39,777 nt of DNA from Gracilibacillus lacisalsi DSM 19029 (GTDB lineage Bacteria > Bacillota > Bacilli > Bacillales > Amphibacillaceae): positions 48,270-88,046 of the forward strand of contig NZ_KB898677.1 of the NCBI RefSeq assembly GCF_000377765.1. Reading direction: 5' to 3'. Position 1 is the first letter of the stretch, and each line of letters starts with the position of its first letter. The translations under genes were made by a program, and so were the position numbers. The notes below the pieces were generated by a model. The model did not search any database. It saw nothing but the letters and a program-made list of their open reading frames with translations, and had not been told where the DNA came from. This document shows positions 17,475 to 26,747 of the stretch, one piece after another.

Positions 17475-19061
17475 TTAGTGATTTTTTTTATTCCTTGGTG
17501 TTTGTGGTTGTTTCGTTTTTTCTCGAGTTATATTTTGTTGATTAATCAGTCGTGGTCTTGAAAGTAAACTCCACCTTGGCAAGCGAATCAGTGCATCTTT
17601 CTGATCGGCAGGTGCAAAAGGTGCAAAAGGTGTTAAGTAAGGAATACCAAACGACCGTAGACTCGTCAGATGTAACACCAAAATTAACAACCCAATAAAA
17701 ATGCCGAACAAACCAAATGAAGCTGCAATAATCATGAACAAAAATCGTAGCATTCTAACACTAATTGCTAAATTGTAACTAGGGAAGATGAAGCTCGAAA
17801 TTGCTGTTAAAGAGACAACTATGACCATCGTTGCAGAAACAATTCCAGCATCAACTGCTGCCTGGCCTAAAACTAGTGCTCCAACAATCGAAATGGCTGA
17901 TCCAATAGGATTTGGCAACCTAATACCAGCCTCTCTTAGCAACTCGAACGTAATCTCCATGATTAGTGCTTCAATAAGTGCTGGGAAAGGAATCCCCTCT
18001 CTTTGAGCAGCTAAGCTAATCAATAAGGTTGTAGGTATCATTTCTTGATGAAATGTTGTTAATGCGATATAAATAGATGGAGTTAGTAGGGCTAGAAAAA
18101 AGGAAATAAATCGCAATAGCCTTGTTAAGCTAGCAATATCACTTCTTTGATAATAATCTTCACTAGATTGAAAAAAGTCCAGAAAAAGCGATGGAACTAA
18201 TAAGACGAAAGGTGTGCCATCTACTATAATAGCTACCCGGCCCTCCAATATTCCCGCACTTATCGAGTCAGGTCTTTCGCTATTTATTATTGTTGGAAAA
18301 GGTGTGTATGTTTCATCTTGAATCAGTTCTTCGATGTAACCACTCTCTAAGATGGAGTCAATATCAATTTTTTGTAATCTTGACTTAACCTCATCGACTA
18401 TATCTGAGTTTACGACGCCATGTAGATAAGCAATGGTTACTTTTGTTTGTGTTTTTCGTCCGTAAGTAAAGGATTCTAGCCAAAGGTTGGGATCTTTTAT
18501 TCTTTTTCGTATTAAAGCTGTATTAACATTGATCGATTCTGTAAAGGCATCTCTAGGCCCTCGAACTAAATCCTGTGTCTTCGGGGATTCTACGGAGCGT
18601 TCACTTGCTCCTTTTGAACCAATGGCAAAGCCTTGAGCCACCCCATCTATCAATAAAATAGTGTCGCCTATTAATAAGTGTTCGAATATTTTTTTAAAAG
18701 TATATATTTCCGTTAATTCGGCAGCAGAAATTGAATAGTGTTGGACAAATTGTAACAAAGAAAGGCTTTTATCTATTTCATATTGTTTAAAATTATCTAT
18801 TAGTGGATCCAAAAGATAATGTTGCACAGTTTCCTTATCAACTAGTCCATCCATGTAAATAATAATGGCTTTAGTAGGATTGCTTTTCCCGAGTTGAAAG
18901 TGACGGGTAACAATGTCCGAACTGTTACCTAATGTCTTTAGAATATAATCCAAATTATTATTTAATACTTTTAATAAATCTTCATCAAAGGCTGATGAAA
19001 TATTCTCCTGATAGATATGCTTGTTTGTACGTGATATGTTTTTACTTCTTCGTTTAATCAT
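17475..19061 (-). CDS. Spore germination receptor subunit A (locus 2)
   Basis: A 528-residue GerA-family A subunit. Family blocks visible are LVRGPRDAFTESINVNTALI, INSERPDSISAGILEGR with its regulatory-looking VPSLF segment, and LLREAGIRLPNPIGSA in the C-terminal membrane half. The C-terminal tail is basic and rich in Arg, Lys and Gln. AGAGG lies about 9 bases before the ATG. It leads the A-C-D-B operon. The first 60 residues differ from the locus 1 A subunit. Confidence 0.95.
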   Translation of the reverse strand: MIKRRSKNISRTNKHIYQENISSAFDEDLLKVLNNNLDYILKTLGNSSDIVTRHFQLGKSNPTKAIIIYMDGLVDKETVQHYLLDPLIDNFKQYEIDKSLSLLQFVQHYSISAAELTEIYTFKKIFEHLLIGDTILLIDGVAQGFAIGSKGASERSVESPKTQDLVRGPRDAFTESINVNTALIRKRIKDPNLWLESFTYGRKTQTKVTIAYLHGVVNSDIVDEVKSRLQKIDIDSILESGYIEELIQDETYTPFPTIINSERPDSISAGILEGRVAIIVDGTPFVLLVPSLFLDFFQSSEDYYQRSDIASLTRLLRFISFFLALLTPSIYIALTTFHQEMIPTTLLISLAAQREGIPFPALIEALIMEITFELLREAGIRLPNPIGSAISIVGALVLGQAAVDAGIVSATMVIVVSLTAISSFIFPSYNLAISVRMLRFLFMIIAASFGLFGIFIGLLILVLHLTSLRSFGIPYLTPFAPFAPADQKDALIRLPRWSLLSRPRLINQQNITREKTKQPQTPRNKKNH

Positions 19062-19133
19062 AATTTTTAACCTCTATGAATTTGTTGTATTATCTTAATT
19101 TAGGCTCCATGTTATATAATAAATTCATAACGT

Positions 19134-19164
19134 TAGTGTGATTCATGAAAGACAAATATATGTA
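19134..19164 (-). promoter_or_regulatory. Sigma-G-like promoter of germination locus 2
   Basis: On the minus strand TACATA (19159-19164) and CACACTA (19134-19140) are 18 bases apart. They match the sigma-G pattern TGnATA and CATACTA at five of six and six of seven positions. The start codon is about 73 bases downstream. Confidence 0.5.
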
Positions 19165-19199
19165 TAGAAGCCAAATTAATTCTTTGCTGAATGAACCTT

Positions 19200-19290
19200 C
19201 CTATCCCTTGCACCGACGAGGCCTATGACAAAGCGTTACTAGAGATCGCAAGTGCATTATAGTGCATACGTGTCTTGCCTCTACTTTGCT
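19200..19290. other. GC-richer island upstream of germination locus 2
   Basis: A patch of balanced composition in AT-rich DNA with no ORF. It contains a near-palindrome TGCATTATAGTGCA (about 19252-19265) and short inverted matches around it. It looks like another intergenic repeat type or a decayed one. No second copy lies in this window. Confidence 0.3.
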
Positions 19291-19375
19291 GATTTTTTTT
19301 AGTTAAAGTTAAAGAAGTAATAAACGGGAAGTGATCCTAATATTTCTACATAAAAAGGATAAAACGTTGGAAATA

Positions 19376-19555
19376 ATGGAGACAGAACGAAGACACTCGT
19401 GGGGATCACGAGAGCTGAAGCTTCACTAGGTCAAGTGAGTTTCCTTAACAAGTTAGTTGAAGCTTAGTCCGTGGGCTTAGAAGACACTTCAAAAGCGAAT
19501 GTTGCTAGAGCAGAGTATTCTGTCGGAGCGGTAGACCTGCACTCTCTATAGAATG
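19376..19555 (+). repeat. Structured intergenic repeat, copy 2 (diverged)
   Basis: Shares the block order of copy 1: GACAGA, ACTCGTGGGGA, CGAGAGCTGAAG, TTCACTAGGTCAAG, AAGTTAG, GTCCGTGG, GTATTCTGTCGGAGCGG. The outer stem reads GACAGA with TCTGTC (19381-19386 with 19519-19524), a compensated change from GGCAGA with TCTGCC. The inner hairpin is decayed, and extra bases lie in the 3' arm. The stretch 19062-19885 holds this repeat and no gene. Confidence 0.65.
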
Positions 19556-19885
19556 GATAACAGGAAGCAAATTACTAATACGCATTTTGTATCTATATTA
19601 AATTAGTTAAATATGGGAAAACCGGTGATTTTTCCTATTTTTGTGTTAGAGATGGACGGTGAGACATTTCACTTAAACGAGATGATGTTTTTACTAATAG
19701 ATTTCCAATAGTAGAATTAGGACAAACTTACTTGACAGTTTTAAAAACAAGACAAAAGAACTGTTTTTTGTATTTTAGAAGGAAATGGTGAAAGAAAGCG
19801 CGAATTTGTTATAACAATTAATTCCTGAAAGAGGGATTACCTAAGCTAAGTATTGCTACTATCCATATTAGGGAGGAGAAATTGT

Positions 19886-21664
19886 ATGAAAAAGTTGTAC
19901 AAGCAAATCACATTTTTGTGTTTAATTTTTATTGTTACAGCAGGAACCCTTCCAACCGCTGCATGGGCAGCAAAGTACGATACGGATTATGAAAACTTTG
20001 ATTTAGTTGCTACCTCAAATGGAGGAATGGTATCGACATCTCATGGAATAGCAACGCAGGTAGGTGCCGATGTTCTGAAAAAGGGCGGTAATGCAATGGA
20101 TGCCGCCATTGCCATCCAGTTTGCATTAAACGTCGTGGAGCCTATGATGTCTGGAATCGGTGGTGGCGGTTTTATGATGGTTTACAATGGTGAAACGGAT
20201 GAAACAACTATTGTAAATAGTCGTGAACGTGCTCCGGCTGGTGCAACTCCAGACATGTTTTTAGATGACAATGGTAATCCTATTCCTTTTAGTCAGCGAA
20301 TCACACAAGGGACAGCCGTAGGTGTTCCAGGGACTTTAAAAGGATTAGAAACAGCTCATGAAAAGTGGGGAACTCTTCCTTTTCAACAATTGATTGGACC
20401 TGCAATTAAGCTTGCTAAGAATGGCTTTCCTGTAGATGATTATCTTGCTCAATCTATTGCGAACAACGAAAGTAAAATACGAAGGACGGCAGCTCAAGAA
20501 GTATTTCTTCCAAATGGAGAACCACTGCAAGAAGGTGAGATTCTTATTCAGGAAGATTTAGCAAAAACATTTAAATTGATCCGCGCAAAGGGGACGGATG
20601 TTTTTTATAAAGGTGAAATTGCAGAAGCTCTGACTACAACCGTCCAAGAATTTGGTGGTTCCATGACCGTTGATGATTTAGCACAATATGATTTGACGAT
20701 AGATGAACCGGTATGGGGCGAATTTCAAGGATATGACATTGCCAGTATGCCACCTCCAAGCTCTGGTGGAGTATTTCTTCTTCAAATGTTGGGGATTCTA
20801 GATGATTTTGATTTATCCCAGTACGAATCAAGATCTTGGGAAAAATATCATTTATTAGCGGAAACGATGCATTTGGCATATGCTGACCGTGCTGCATATG
20901 CTGGAGATCCGGAATTTGTTGATATTCCCGTTAACGGTCTTCTTCATCCCGATTACCTTGCTGAACGAAGGGCGCTAATTGATTTAGAATCTATTAATCA
21001 AACTCCAACAGCTGGTGATCCATGGTCATATGAGCATGCATCACCTGATTATGAGATCACAGAACAGCCAGATGATAGAGAATATGGAGAAACGACACAT
21101 TTTACTGTGGCTGACAAATATGGAAATGTTGTTTCATATACTACAACGATTGAACAAGTATTTGGTACTGGAATTATGGTGCCAGGCTATGGAATTATGT
21201 TGAACAATGAGTTAACCGACTTTGATGCTGTACCAGGTGGTGCGAATGAGGTACAGCCTAATAAACGTCCGTTGAGCAGTATGACACCAACGATCGTATT
21301 TGAAGATGATCAACCTGTATTAACGGTTGGTTCTCCTGGCGGTCCTACTATTATTACTTCCGTCTTGCAAACGATTATTAATGTGGTTGAATATGGAATG
21401 GAACCAGAAGATGCTGTTGCAGAACCTAGGATTTATACGAACAATCTGAACTCCTATCGCTATGAAAATGGTATCGGAAGTGAGGTTATCAATCAATTAA
21501 ATTCTATGGGGCATCAATTCGGGTCTTCTCCAACAAGCATTGGTAATGTTCAAAGTATTTTACTTGATCATGATAGAGGATTATTAAAAGGTGTGGCAGA
21601 TAATAGAAGAAACGGAGCGGCAATTGGAGTCGATTTATACGGAAATGGTAAAGGTAAACAATAA
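19886..21664 (+). CDS. ggt: Gamma-glutamyltransferase, secreted
   Basis: Cleaves gamma-glutamyl bonds of glutathione or poly-gamma-glutamate outside the cell, and transfers the glutamyl group. The chosen ATG at 19886 gives 592 residues, has GGGAGGAG upstream and begins directly with a signal peptide (hydrophobic 8-22, cleavage near AWAA). An upstream in-frame ATG lacks these. The precursor processes itself at the TTHFTV motif, making Thr403 the N-terminal nucleophile of the small subunit. The oxyanion and substrate loops PLSSMTPT and GSPGGPTII follow. No capsule genes are adjacent. Confidence 0.95.
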   Translation: MKKLYKQITFLCLIFIVTAGTLPTAAWAAKYDTDYENFDLVATSNGGMVSTSHGIATQVGADVLKKGGNAMDAAIAIQFALNVVEPMMSGIGGGGFMMVYNGETDETTIVNSRERAPAGATPDMFLDDNGNPIPFSQRITQGTAVGVPGTLKGLETAHEKWGTLPFQQLIGPAIKLAKNGFPVDDYLAQSIANNESKIRRTAAQEVFLPNGEPLQEGEILIQEDLAKTFKLIRAKGTDVFYKGEIAEALTTTVQEFGGSMTVDDLAQYDLTIDEPVWGEFQGYDIASMPPPSSGGVFLLQMLGILDDFDLSQYESRSWEKYHLLAETMHLAYADRAAYAGDPEFVDIPVNGLLHPDYLAERRALIDLESINQTPTAGDPWSYEHASPDYEITEQPDDREYGETTHFTVADKYGNVVSYTTTIEQVFGTGIMVPGYGIMLNNELTDFDAVPGGANEVQPNKRPLSSMTPTIVFEDDQPVLTVGSPGGPTIITSVLQTIINVVEYGMEPEDAVAEPRIYTNNLNSYRYENGIGSEVINQLNSMGHQFGSSPTSIGNVQSILLDHDRGLLKGVADNRRNGAAIGVDLYGNGKGKQ

Positions 21665-21922
21665 ATAAAGTAAAGAGAGCGGGACATTACTAAATAGGTA
21701 GAACGAAAATCCGAACAATCTAAACTAAGCGTAGGCAAAATACGTAGACTCCTGTGGAAACAGCCCGAGTCGAAGATCCACTGTGTGAAGTGTTCTTCTT
21801 CACACAGTTAGCTGAGGCCGTGCCCACGGAAAGCGAAGTATTTTGCCGAAGCAGTTGTGTATTCAGAAAATATTGTTCTTTTTCCTATCTATTTACTCTT
21901 TTGTCCCAGCCTCTTACTTTAT
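21665..21922. repeat. Structured repeat copy 3 inside a long inverted repeat
   Basis: The core (21729-21860) is a complete copy. Its outer stem GGCAAAATAC (21734-21743) pairs with GTATTTTGCC (21838-21847). Its inner hairpin ACTGTGTGAAG pairs with CTTCACACAGT. The core is enclosed by inverted flanks: 21665-21705 begins ATAAAGTAA with GGGACA, and 21881-21922 ends TGTCCCAGCCTCTTACTTTAT. The flanks agree over most of 40 positions. Lying between convergent ggt and hmp, the outer hairpin could end both transcripts. Confidence 0.7.
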
Positions 21923-21925
21923 GAA

Positions 21926-23149
21926 CTATGCTTCTAAATCTCCTTTAGGGCCGAAGAATTCATAATGAATATCTTCTTCATCCACCTGCCAATCCTTTAA
22001 TGCCTTATAAATCGCCTTCATAAATGGCTCAGGACCACAGAAGTAGAAAGATGCCTCACTCGTTGGCAAAACAGATTGTAACCATGCTAAATCGATAAAA
22101 CCTGTTTTATCACAAGCATTAGCATCTTCAGGTTTTTCATAAATAGTAAAAGTATGAACATGGTCATGCTGATCCGCAATTTGCTTCACAGTATCCTTTA
22201 AACCATGCACTCTTTCATGTTGTGCGGCATGAATATAATAAACTTCACGATTAGGCTGTTGTGTTACGACTGTTTCTAACATACTCGTTAACGGTGTTAG
22301 ACCAACACCACCACTGATTAATACTAGTGGCTTCTTCGCCTGATTAAGTACAAAATCCCCAGCAGGTGCACTAAGTTCTATCACGTCTCCTTCGTGAATG
22401 GACTCATGAAGATAGGTAGATACTACTCCGTCAGGGCTATCTCCAATTCCATCTTCTCTTTTTACACTAATACGGAAAAATTCTTTATTTGGTCTGCAGG
22501 ATAAACTGTATTGACGCTGACAAGTGTATGGAATCGATGGTATATCGACTTTTACTGTTATATATTGACCAGCCTCAAAATCTGGTAGAAGCCCATGATC
22601 AGCTGGTTTCAAATAGAAAGAGGTAATTACATCACTTTCCTTCACTTTTTGAATGACACGAAAGTCACGATACCCAATCCATCCCCCTGGTTTCTGTTCA
22701 GTTTCTTCATACATTTCTTTTTCGACTTCAATAAAAGCATTGGCAATCACATCATATGCTTTTGCCCAAGCTGTAATAATTTCATCTGTTGCTGCATCTT
22801 TCAAGACATCCTTCATGGCCTTTAGTAGATTTTCACCAACAATTGGATAATGCACTGGTTTAATGTTCAAACTCCGATGTTTATGTGCAACTTGATTTAC
22901 AACAGGCAAAATGTTTTCTAATTGGTCAATATTTGCTGCAGCAGCATATACTGCGTTTGCTAATGCTTGGGGTTGTTTCCCCTTTCGTTGATTAGTCTGG
23001 TTAAAAATATTTTTCAATTCCGGATGGTTGGTAAAAAGTAATTGATAAAACCTCGAAGTAATCGCAGTTCCATGTTCAGCTAGTACAGGAACTGTAGCTT
23101 TTACTGTTTCAATGGTTTTCGCTTCAAGCGCTTGAGTAGATTGTGACAT
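21926..23149 (-). CDS. hmp: Flavohaemoprotein (nitric oxide dioxygenase)
   Basis: Converts nitric oxide to nitrate using O2 and NAD(P)H. The chosen start (ATG at 23149, 407 residues) has AAGGAG 8 bases upstream; a longer frame upstream adds 31 unrelated residues. Domains in order: a globin (1-150) with Tyr35 in the FY motif and the haem-binding His91 in HKHRSLNIKP; an FAD domain with RQYSLS; and an NAD domain with GGVGLTPLTSM and the C-terminal FYFCGPEPFM. It is divergent from nsrR across a palindromic operator. Confidence 0.96.
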   Translation of the reverse strand: MSQSTQALEAKTIETVKATVPVLAEHGTAITSRFYQLLFTNHPELKNIFNQTNQRKGKQPQALANAVYAAAANIDQLENILPVVNQVAHKHRSLNIKPVHYPIVGENLLKAMKDVLKDAATDEIITAWAKAYDVIANAFIEVEKEMYEETEQKPGGWIGYRDFRVIQKVKESDVITSFYLKPADHGLLPDFEAGQYITVKVDIPSIPYTCQRQYSLSCRPNKEFFRISVKREDGIGDSPDGVVSTYLHESIHEGDVIELSAPAGDFVLNQAKKPLVLISGGVGLTPLTSMLETVVTQQPNREVYYIHAAQHERVHGLKDTVKQIADQHDHVHTFTIYEKPEDANACDKTGFIDLAWLQSVLPTSEASFYFCGPEPFMKAIYKALKDWQVDEEDIHYEFFGPKGDLEA

Positions 23150-23232
23150 CACGAACACTCCTTGTGAATTAAATTTAAGCCCATTTTTCGACTTAGTTTT
23201 ACTCATTCGATCTTTCATCAAACATAAATTAT

Positions 23233-23257
23233 AAACATGCATTTAAAATACATGTTT
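23233..23257. promoter_or_regulatory. NsrR-type operator in the hmp-nsrR intergenic region
   Basis: A palindrome with core ATGCATTTAAAATACAT (23237-23253), one base short of perfect symmetry, extended by AAAC and GTTT. It matches the AT-rich palindromic pattern known for NsrR sites at hmp. A minus-strand -10 box (TATAAT, 23228-23233 reversed) touches its edge, so bound NsrR would block hmp transcription. Confidence 0.75.
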
Positions 23258-23384
23258 AATTATATAAAAAGTTTGGAAAGTTTTTCAATAGCCTGTTGGC
23301 TAAATATATGACAATTCTGTTAAAAGGCGAGATAGCGATTTTGACTATTTTCGGGTAAAATGGAGTAGAGAAGGGGAGTATTTC

Positions 23385-23828
23385 ATGCGTTTAAAAAAAT
23401 ACACAGACTTTGCATTGCGAGTTTTGATTTATACAGGAACGAGTGAAAGAAAAGTAAGCATAAAAGAAATATCGGAGACTTTTTATATATCAACCGAGCA
23501 TATCCGCAAAGTAGTTCACCAACTAAGTGTGGAAGGATATATCAATACAACACGGGGACGAAATGGCGGCATTCTATTGATGAAAGATCCGGATGAGATA
23601 AATATTGGAGAAGTCATTCGTTTAATGGAAAATGACTTCTATTTGGTGGAATGTTTTGACGGGGAGAATAATCGATGTGCGATTACACCTGCCTGTAAAT
23701 TACGATCAGTTGTAGGAGATGCGATGCGTGCCTTTTTTGAAGTGTTAAATCAATATACTTTAGCAGATTTGATTGTGAACAAAGATGATTTAAGAACATT
23801 AATGGATATAAAAGAGGAGCAATCATAA
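23385..23828 (+). CDS. nsrR: Nitric oxide-sensing Rrf2-family repressor NsrR
   Basis: An iron-sulfur transcription repressor that loses DNA binding on reaction with NO. The 147-residue protein has an N-terminal winged helix (1-60, MRLKKYTDFALRVL). The cluster Cys residues are Cys90, Cys98 and Cys104, spaced as in NsrR, and Asp8 occupies the place of the fourth ligand found in NsrR. AAGGGGAG precedes the ATG. The divergent hmp and the operator between them support the name over other Rrf2 members such as IscR or CymR. Confidence 0.93.
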   Translation: MRLKKYTDFALRVLIYTGTSERKVSIKEISETFYISTEHIRKVVHQLSVEGYINTTRGRNGGILLMKDPDEINIGEVIRLMENDFYLVECFDGENNRCAITPACKLRSVVGDAMRAFFEVLNQYTLADLIVNKDDLRTLMDIKEEQS

Positions 23829-23843
23829 CTAGATTACTCCTCT
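23813..23843. terminator. Hairpin at the end of nsrR, shared with yaaH
   Basis: AGAGGAGCAATC (23813-23824) pairs with GATTACTCCTCT (23832-23843) with one mismatch, overlapping the nsrR stop. T-rich sequence on the plus strand makes it a likely terminator for nsrR. It also lies just past the yaaH stop on the other strand. Confidence 0.65.
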
Positions 23844-23854
23844 GTTTATTAAAG

Positions 23855-25144
23855 CTATCCTCTTTTTTTTATTGTAAATTGATCTTCGAGTAACAACCAA
23901 TTTTGTGGAAAGGCCAACCCTAGTTTCCAATAACTGATCCCTCGTAAATTTTTTTCTTTAATAAGATCAAATTTAGCTTGAATGGAGCGTGCATCCTCAA
24001 ACCAGACTTCGTGCTCTTCTCCATTCTGATCTGTATAATTAAAATAAGGAGCTTGTGCTTCTTCATCATACAGGATCGATTGATTGTTTTCTCTAGCGAT
24101 TTGGATTCCTTGTTGTGGACTAATAGCTTGTGCCATTTCACCACCAGGTTCATAGGGAAGTGTCCAGTCATAACCATACAGATTTTGACCTAATAATATT
24201 TTTTCTGGTGGCATTTCTGTTAAGGCATAATTAACGACGTCCCGGACAGGGCCAATCGGTGAAACGGCCATTGGAGGGCCACCACTATATCCCCATTCGT
24301 ATGTCATCAAGACAACAAAATCAACAATTTCTCCGTGTGCGCCATAATCATGAGCCTCATACCATTCTCCTTGTTGTTCAGCACTTGTTTTAGGTGCAAG
24401 TGCAGTTGATACCAATAGTCCTTCTTGATGTAATCGAGTGGTTGCCTTTTCCAAAAAGCTGCGATAGTCCTCACGATTTTCAGGAGGTAAAAATTCAAAA
24501 TCAAAATGAATATCTCCAAAACCAATTTCCTGAGCAGTTTGAATAATTTGGTCGAGTAAATTATTTTGGACGGTTTCATCAGTTAAAATGATTCGACCTA
24601 ATTCTGCGCTAAAAGCACCTTCTTCGAGATTGGTAACAACAAGCATCAGTGTAGCATTATGTTCGTTTGCAATAGCTGCAAATTGATTTAATGGGGGAGC
24701 ACTTAAGTTTCCTTGTCGGTCTACTTGGTAGGAGAAAGGAGCTAAGTAGGTTAAGTTACCTGCATGTTTTCGCGCCGCATTTTCCAGCGTTTCTGAGACC
24801 GTCCCTCCAGTGGGTTCGACATAGGCATTGACTTCAATTGAAGATTTAGCAGGTTCTGGTATATATAATGTCATCCCGACAGAAAGTGGTTGATACATAT
24901 TGATTTGATTGATACTAGCAAGTTCAGCGGCAGATATACCAAACCTTTGGCCAATTGTATATAAACTATCACCTGGTCTGACGACATAAAAGCGTCCATA
25001 AATTGGGATAACAAGTGCTTGACCAACAACTAGCGACAATTCGGGATCTATTTCATTTGCATTGGCAATCGATTCATAGGAAGTTCCAAATTGATTGGCT
25101 ATTTGATATAAACTATCCCCCTGTTTTACTACATAAATTTGCAC
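23855..25144 (-). CDS. yaaH: LysM-domain glycoside hydrolase 18, spore cortex-lytic type (SleL/YaaH)
   Basis: A peptidoglycan-binding N-acetylglucosaminidase-like enzyme of the kind that breaks down cortex fragments during germination. Two LysM repeats (1-48 and 51-96, each beginning YVV.(K/R)(Q/P)GDSLY) are followed by a GH18 barrel. The catalytic segment is DIHFDFEF, with Asp211, Asp215 and the acid Glu217. The 429-residue length equals B. subtilis YaaH. There is no signal peptide, as usual for coat-localised members. It lies downstream of yaaI and tadA, as in B. subtilis. Confidence 0.93.
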   Translation of the reverse strand: MQIYVVKQGDSLYQIANQFGTSYESIANANEIDPELSLVVGQALVIPIYGRFYVVRPGDSLYTIGQRFGISAAELASINQINMYQPLSVGMTLYIPEPAKSSIEVNAYVEPTGGTVSETLENAARKHAGNLTYLAPFSYQVDRQGNLSAPPLNQFAAIANEHNATLMLVVTNLEEGAFSAELGRIILTDETVQNNLLDQIIQTAQEIGFGDIHFDFEFLPPENREDYRSFLEKATTRLHQEGLLVSTALAPKTSAEQQGEWYEAHDYGAHGEIVDFVVLMTYEWGYSGGPPMAVSPIGPVRDVVNYALTEMPPEKILLGQNLYGYDWTLPYEPGGEMAQAISPQQGIQIARENNQSILYDEEAQAPYFNYTDQNGEEHEVWFEDARSIQAKFDLIKEKNLRGISYWKLGLAFPQNWLLLEDQFTIKKRG

Positions 25145-25229
25145 GAAAAGTTCTCCTTTCTAATAAAAAGATGTTCTCTATTTATTTTTATGATAAGAAA
25201 GGAGAAATAGAACATAGTGGCATGAATAT

Positions 25230-25757
25230 TTAAATGGGTTTCGTTTCGGCATTAAATACTTCTGCCATAAGTTTAATGGCTTCCTGGTTATGTCTTTCGG
25301 TATTCGATGCAACACAATTTTCCGGAACATGTAGTGTATAACCACGCATATGGGCATCATTGGCGGTAAATAGCACACAAATATTCCCTGCAATGCCTGC
25401 AATTATTAAGTGACTTATCTCTAATTGTTCTAATAAAGAACGTAATGGTGTGCGAAAAAAGCCTGACATTTGAGGCTTCATAATAAAGTAATCTTCTTTG
25501 TTCGGCATTCCTTGTTCAATGATGTCTTCATTTCTTGATGATAAACATGTCTGGGCAATTTGTTTGAAATCTGTTTCCCATGTATCATAATGATCATTAA
25601 TATAAATGATCGGATAATTACGTTCTTTTGCATATTGCTTTAACCTCTTAATGTTCGGTAAAATCTTTCTCGTATTGTTTAAAAGTAAATCTCCTTCATG
25701 AAATGTAAAATCATTGATTAAATCAATGAATAATACAGCTGTTTTATTCATGCTCAC
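25230..25757 (-). CDS. yaaI: Cysteine hydrolase of the isochorismatase family
   Basis: A 175-residue cysteine hydrolase fold with the family triad: Asp in AVLFIDLINDF near residue 12, a Lys in the middle, and the nucleophilic Cys in AGIAGNICVLFTANDA near 121. Such proteins hydrolyse isochorismate or amides. The true substrate of YaaI is not established. Its position between tadA and yaaH matches B. subtilis. The ATG lies 39 bases after the tadA stop. Confidence 0.88.
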   Translation of the reverse strand: MSMNKTAVLFIDLINDFTFHEGDLLLNNTRKILPNIKRLKQYAKERNYPIIYINDHYDTWETDFKQIAQTCLSSRNEDIIEQGMPNKEDYFIMKPQMSGFFRTPLRSLLEQLEISHLIIAGIAGNICVLFTANDAHMRGYTLHVPENCVASNTERHNQEAIKLMAEVFNAETKPI

Positions 25758-25796
25758 ACCTCAGTTCTTCTGTTGTCTAGATACTTTTTCGTCTGT

Positions 25797-26402
<606 letters not shown>

Positions 26403-26747
26403 CTAAAATAACTTATTAATTACCTTTTTACATATTTGAAAATCAAAATAAAACAAAAACATTAATTAAAGTTGTATGATTTTAGAGTATTAGTTATTAC
26501 GTGTACCTTTAGAGCAATCAAAGTAAATAATGGTTGATTACTTGAACACACTATCTTTTAACATGTACGTATAAATTTAATGAAAACATTAAAGTAGTTA
26601 TTGACAACTGGTTAATATAATGATAATCTCTATTTAAAGATGTTATTTATGAATAACAAATTAGTGATTCAAAGTCTATCATGCATGGTAGTAAGTATAA
26701 TTTTTTTGTAACATTTGAAAGCGTTTCATAAAATAGGGGGTATTAAG
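26403..26747 (+). promoter_or_regulatory. Leader of the ABC transporter operon with promoter and LacI-family-type operator
   Basis: This AT-rich 345-base stretch has no gene. A TATAAT lies at 26696-26701. Fifteen bases downstream is TGAAAGCGTTTCA (26716-26728), a near-palindrome around CG one base shorter than a standard CcpA cre site. A site just after the start point would block transcription when bound. It may be read by CcpA or by a LacI-type sugar regulator located elsewhere. TTGACA at 26601 lacks a well-spaced partner. Confidence 0.5.

Noticed and set aside
23150-23242. N-terminal extension of Hmp
   Set aside because: It runs into the NsrR operator region and would place the start codon in the promoter; the AAGGAG before 23149 decides the start.
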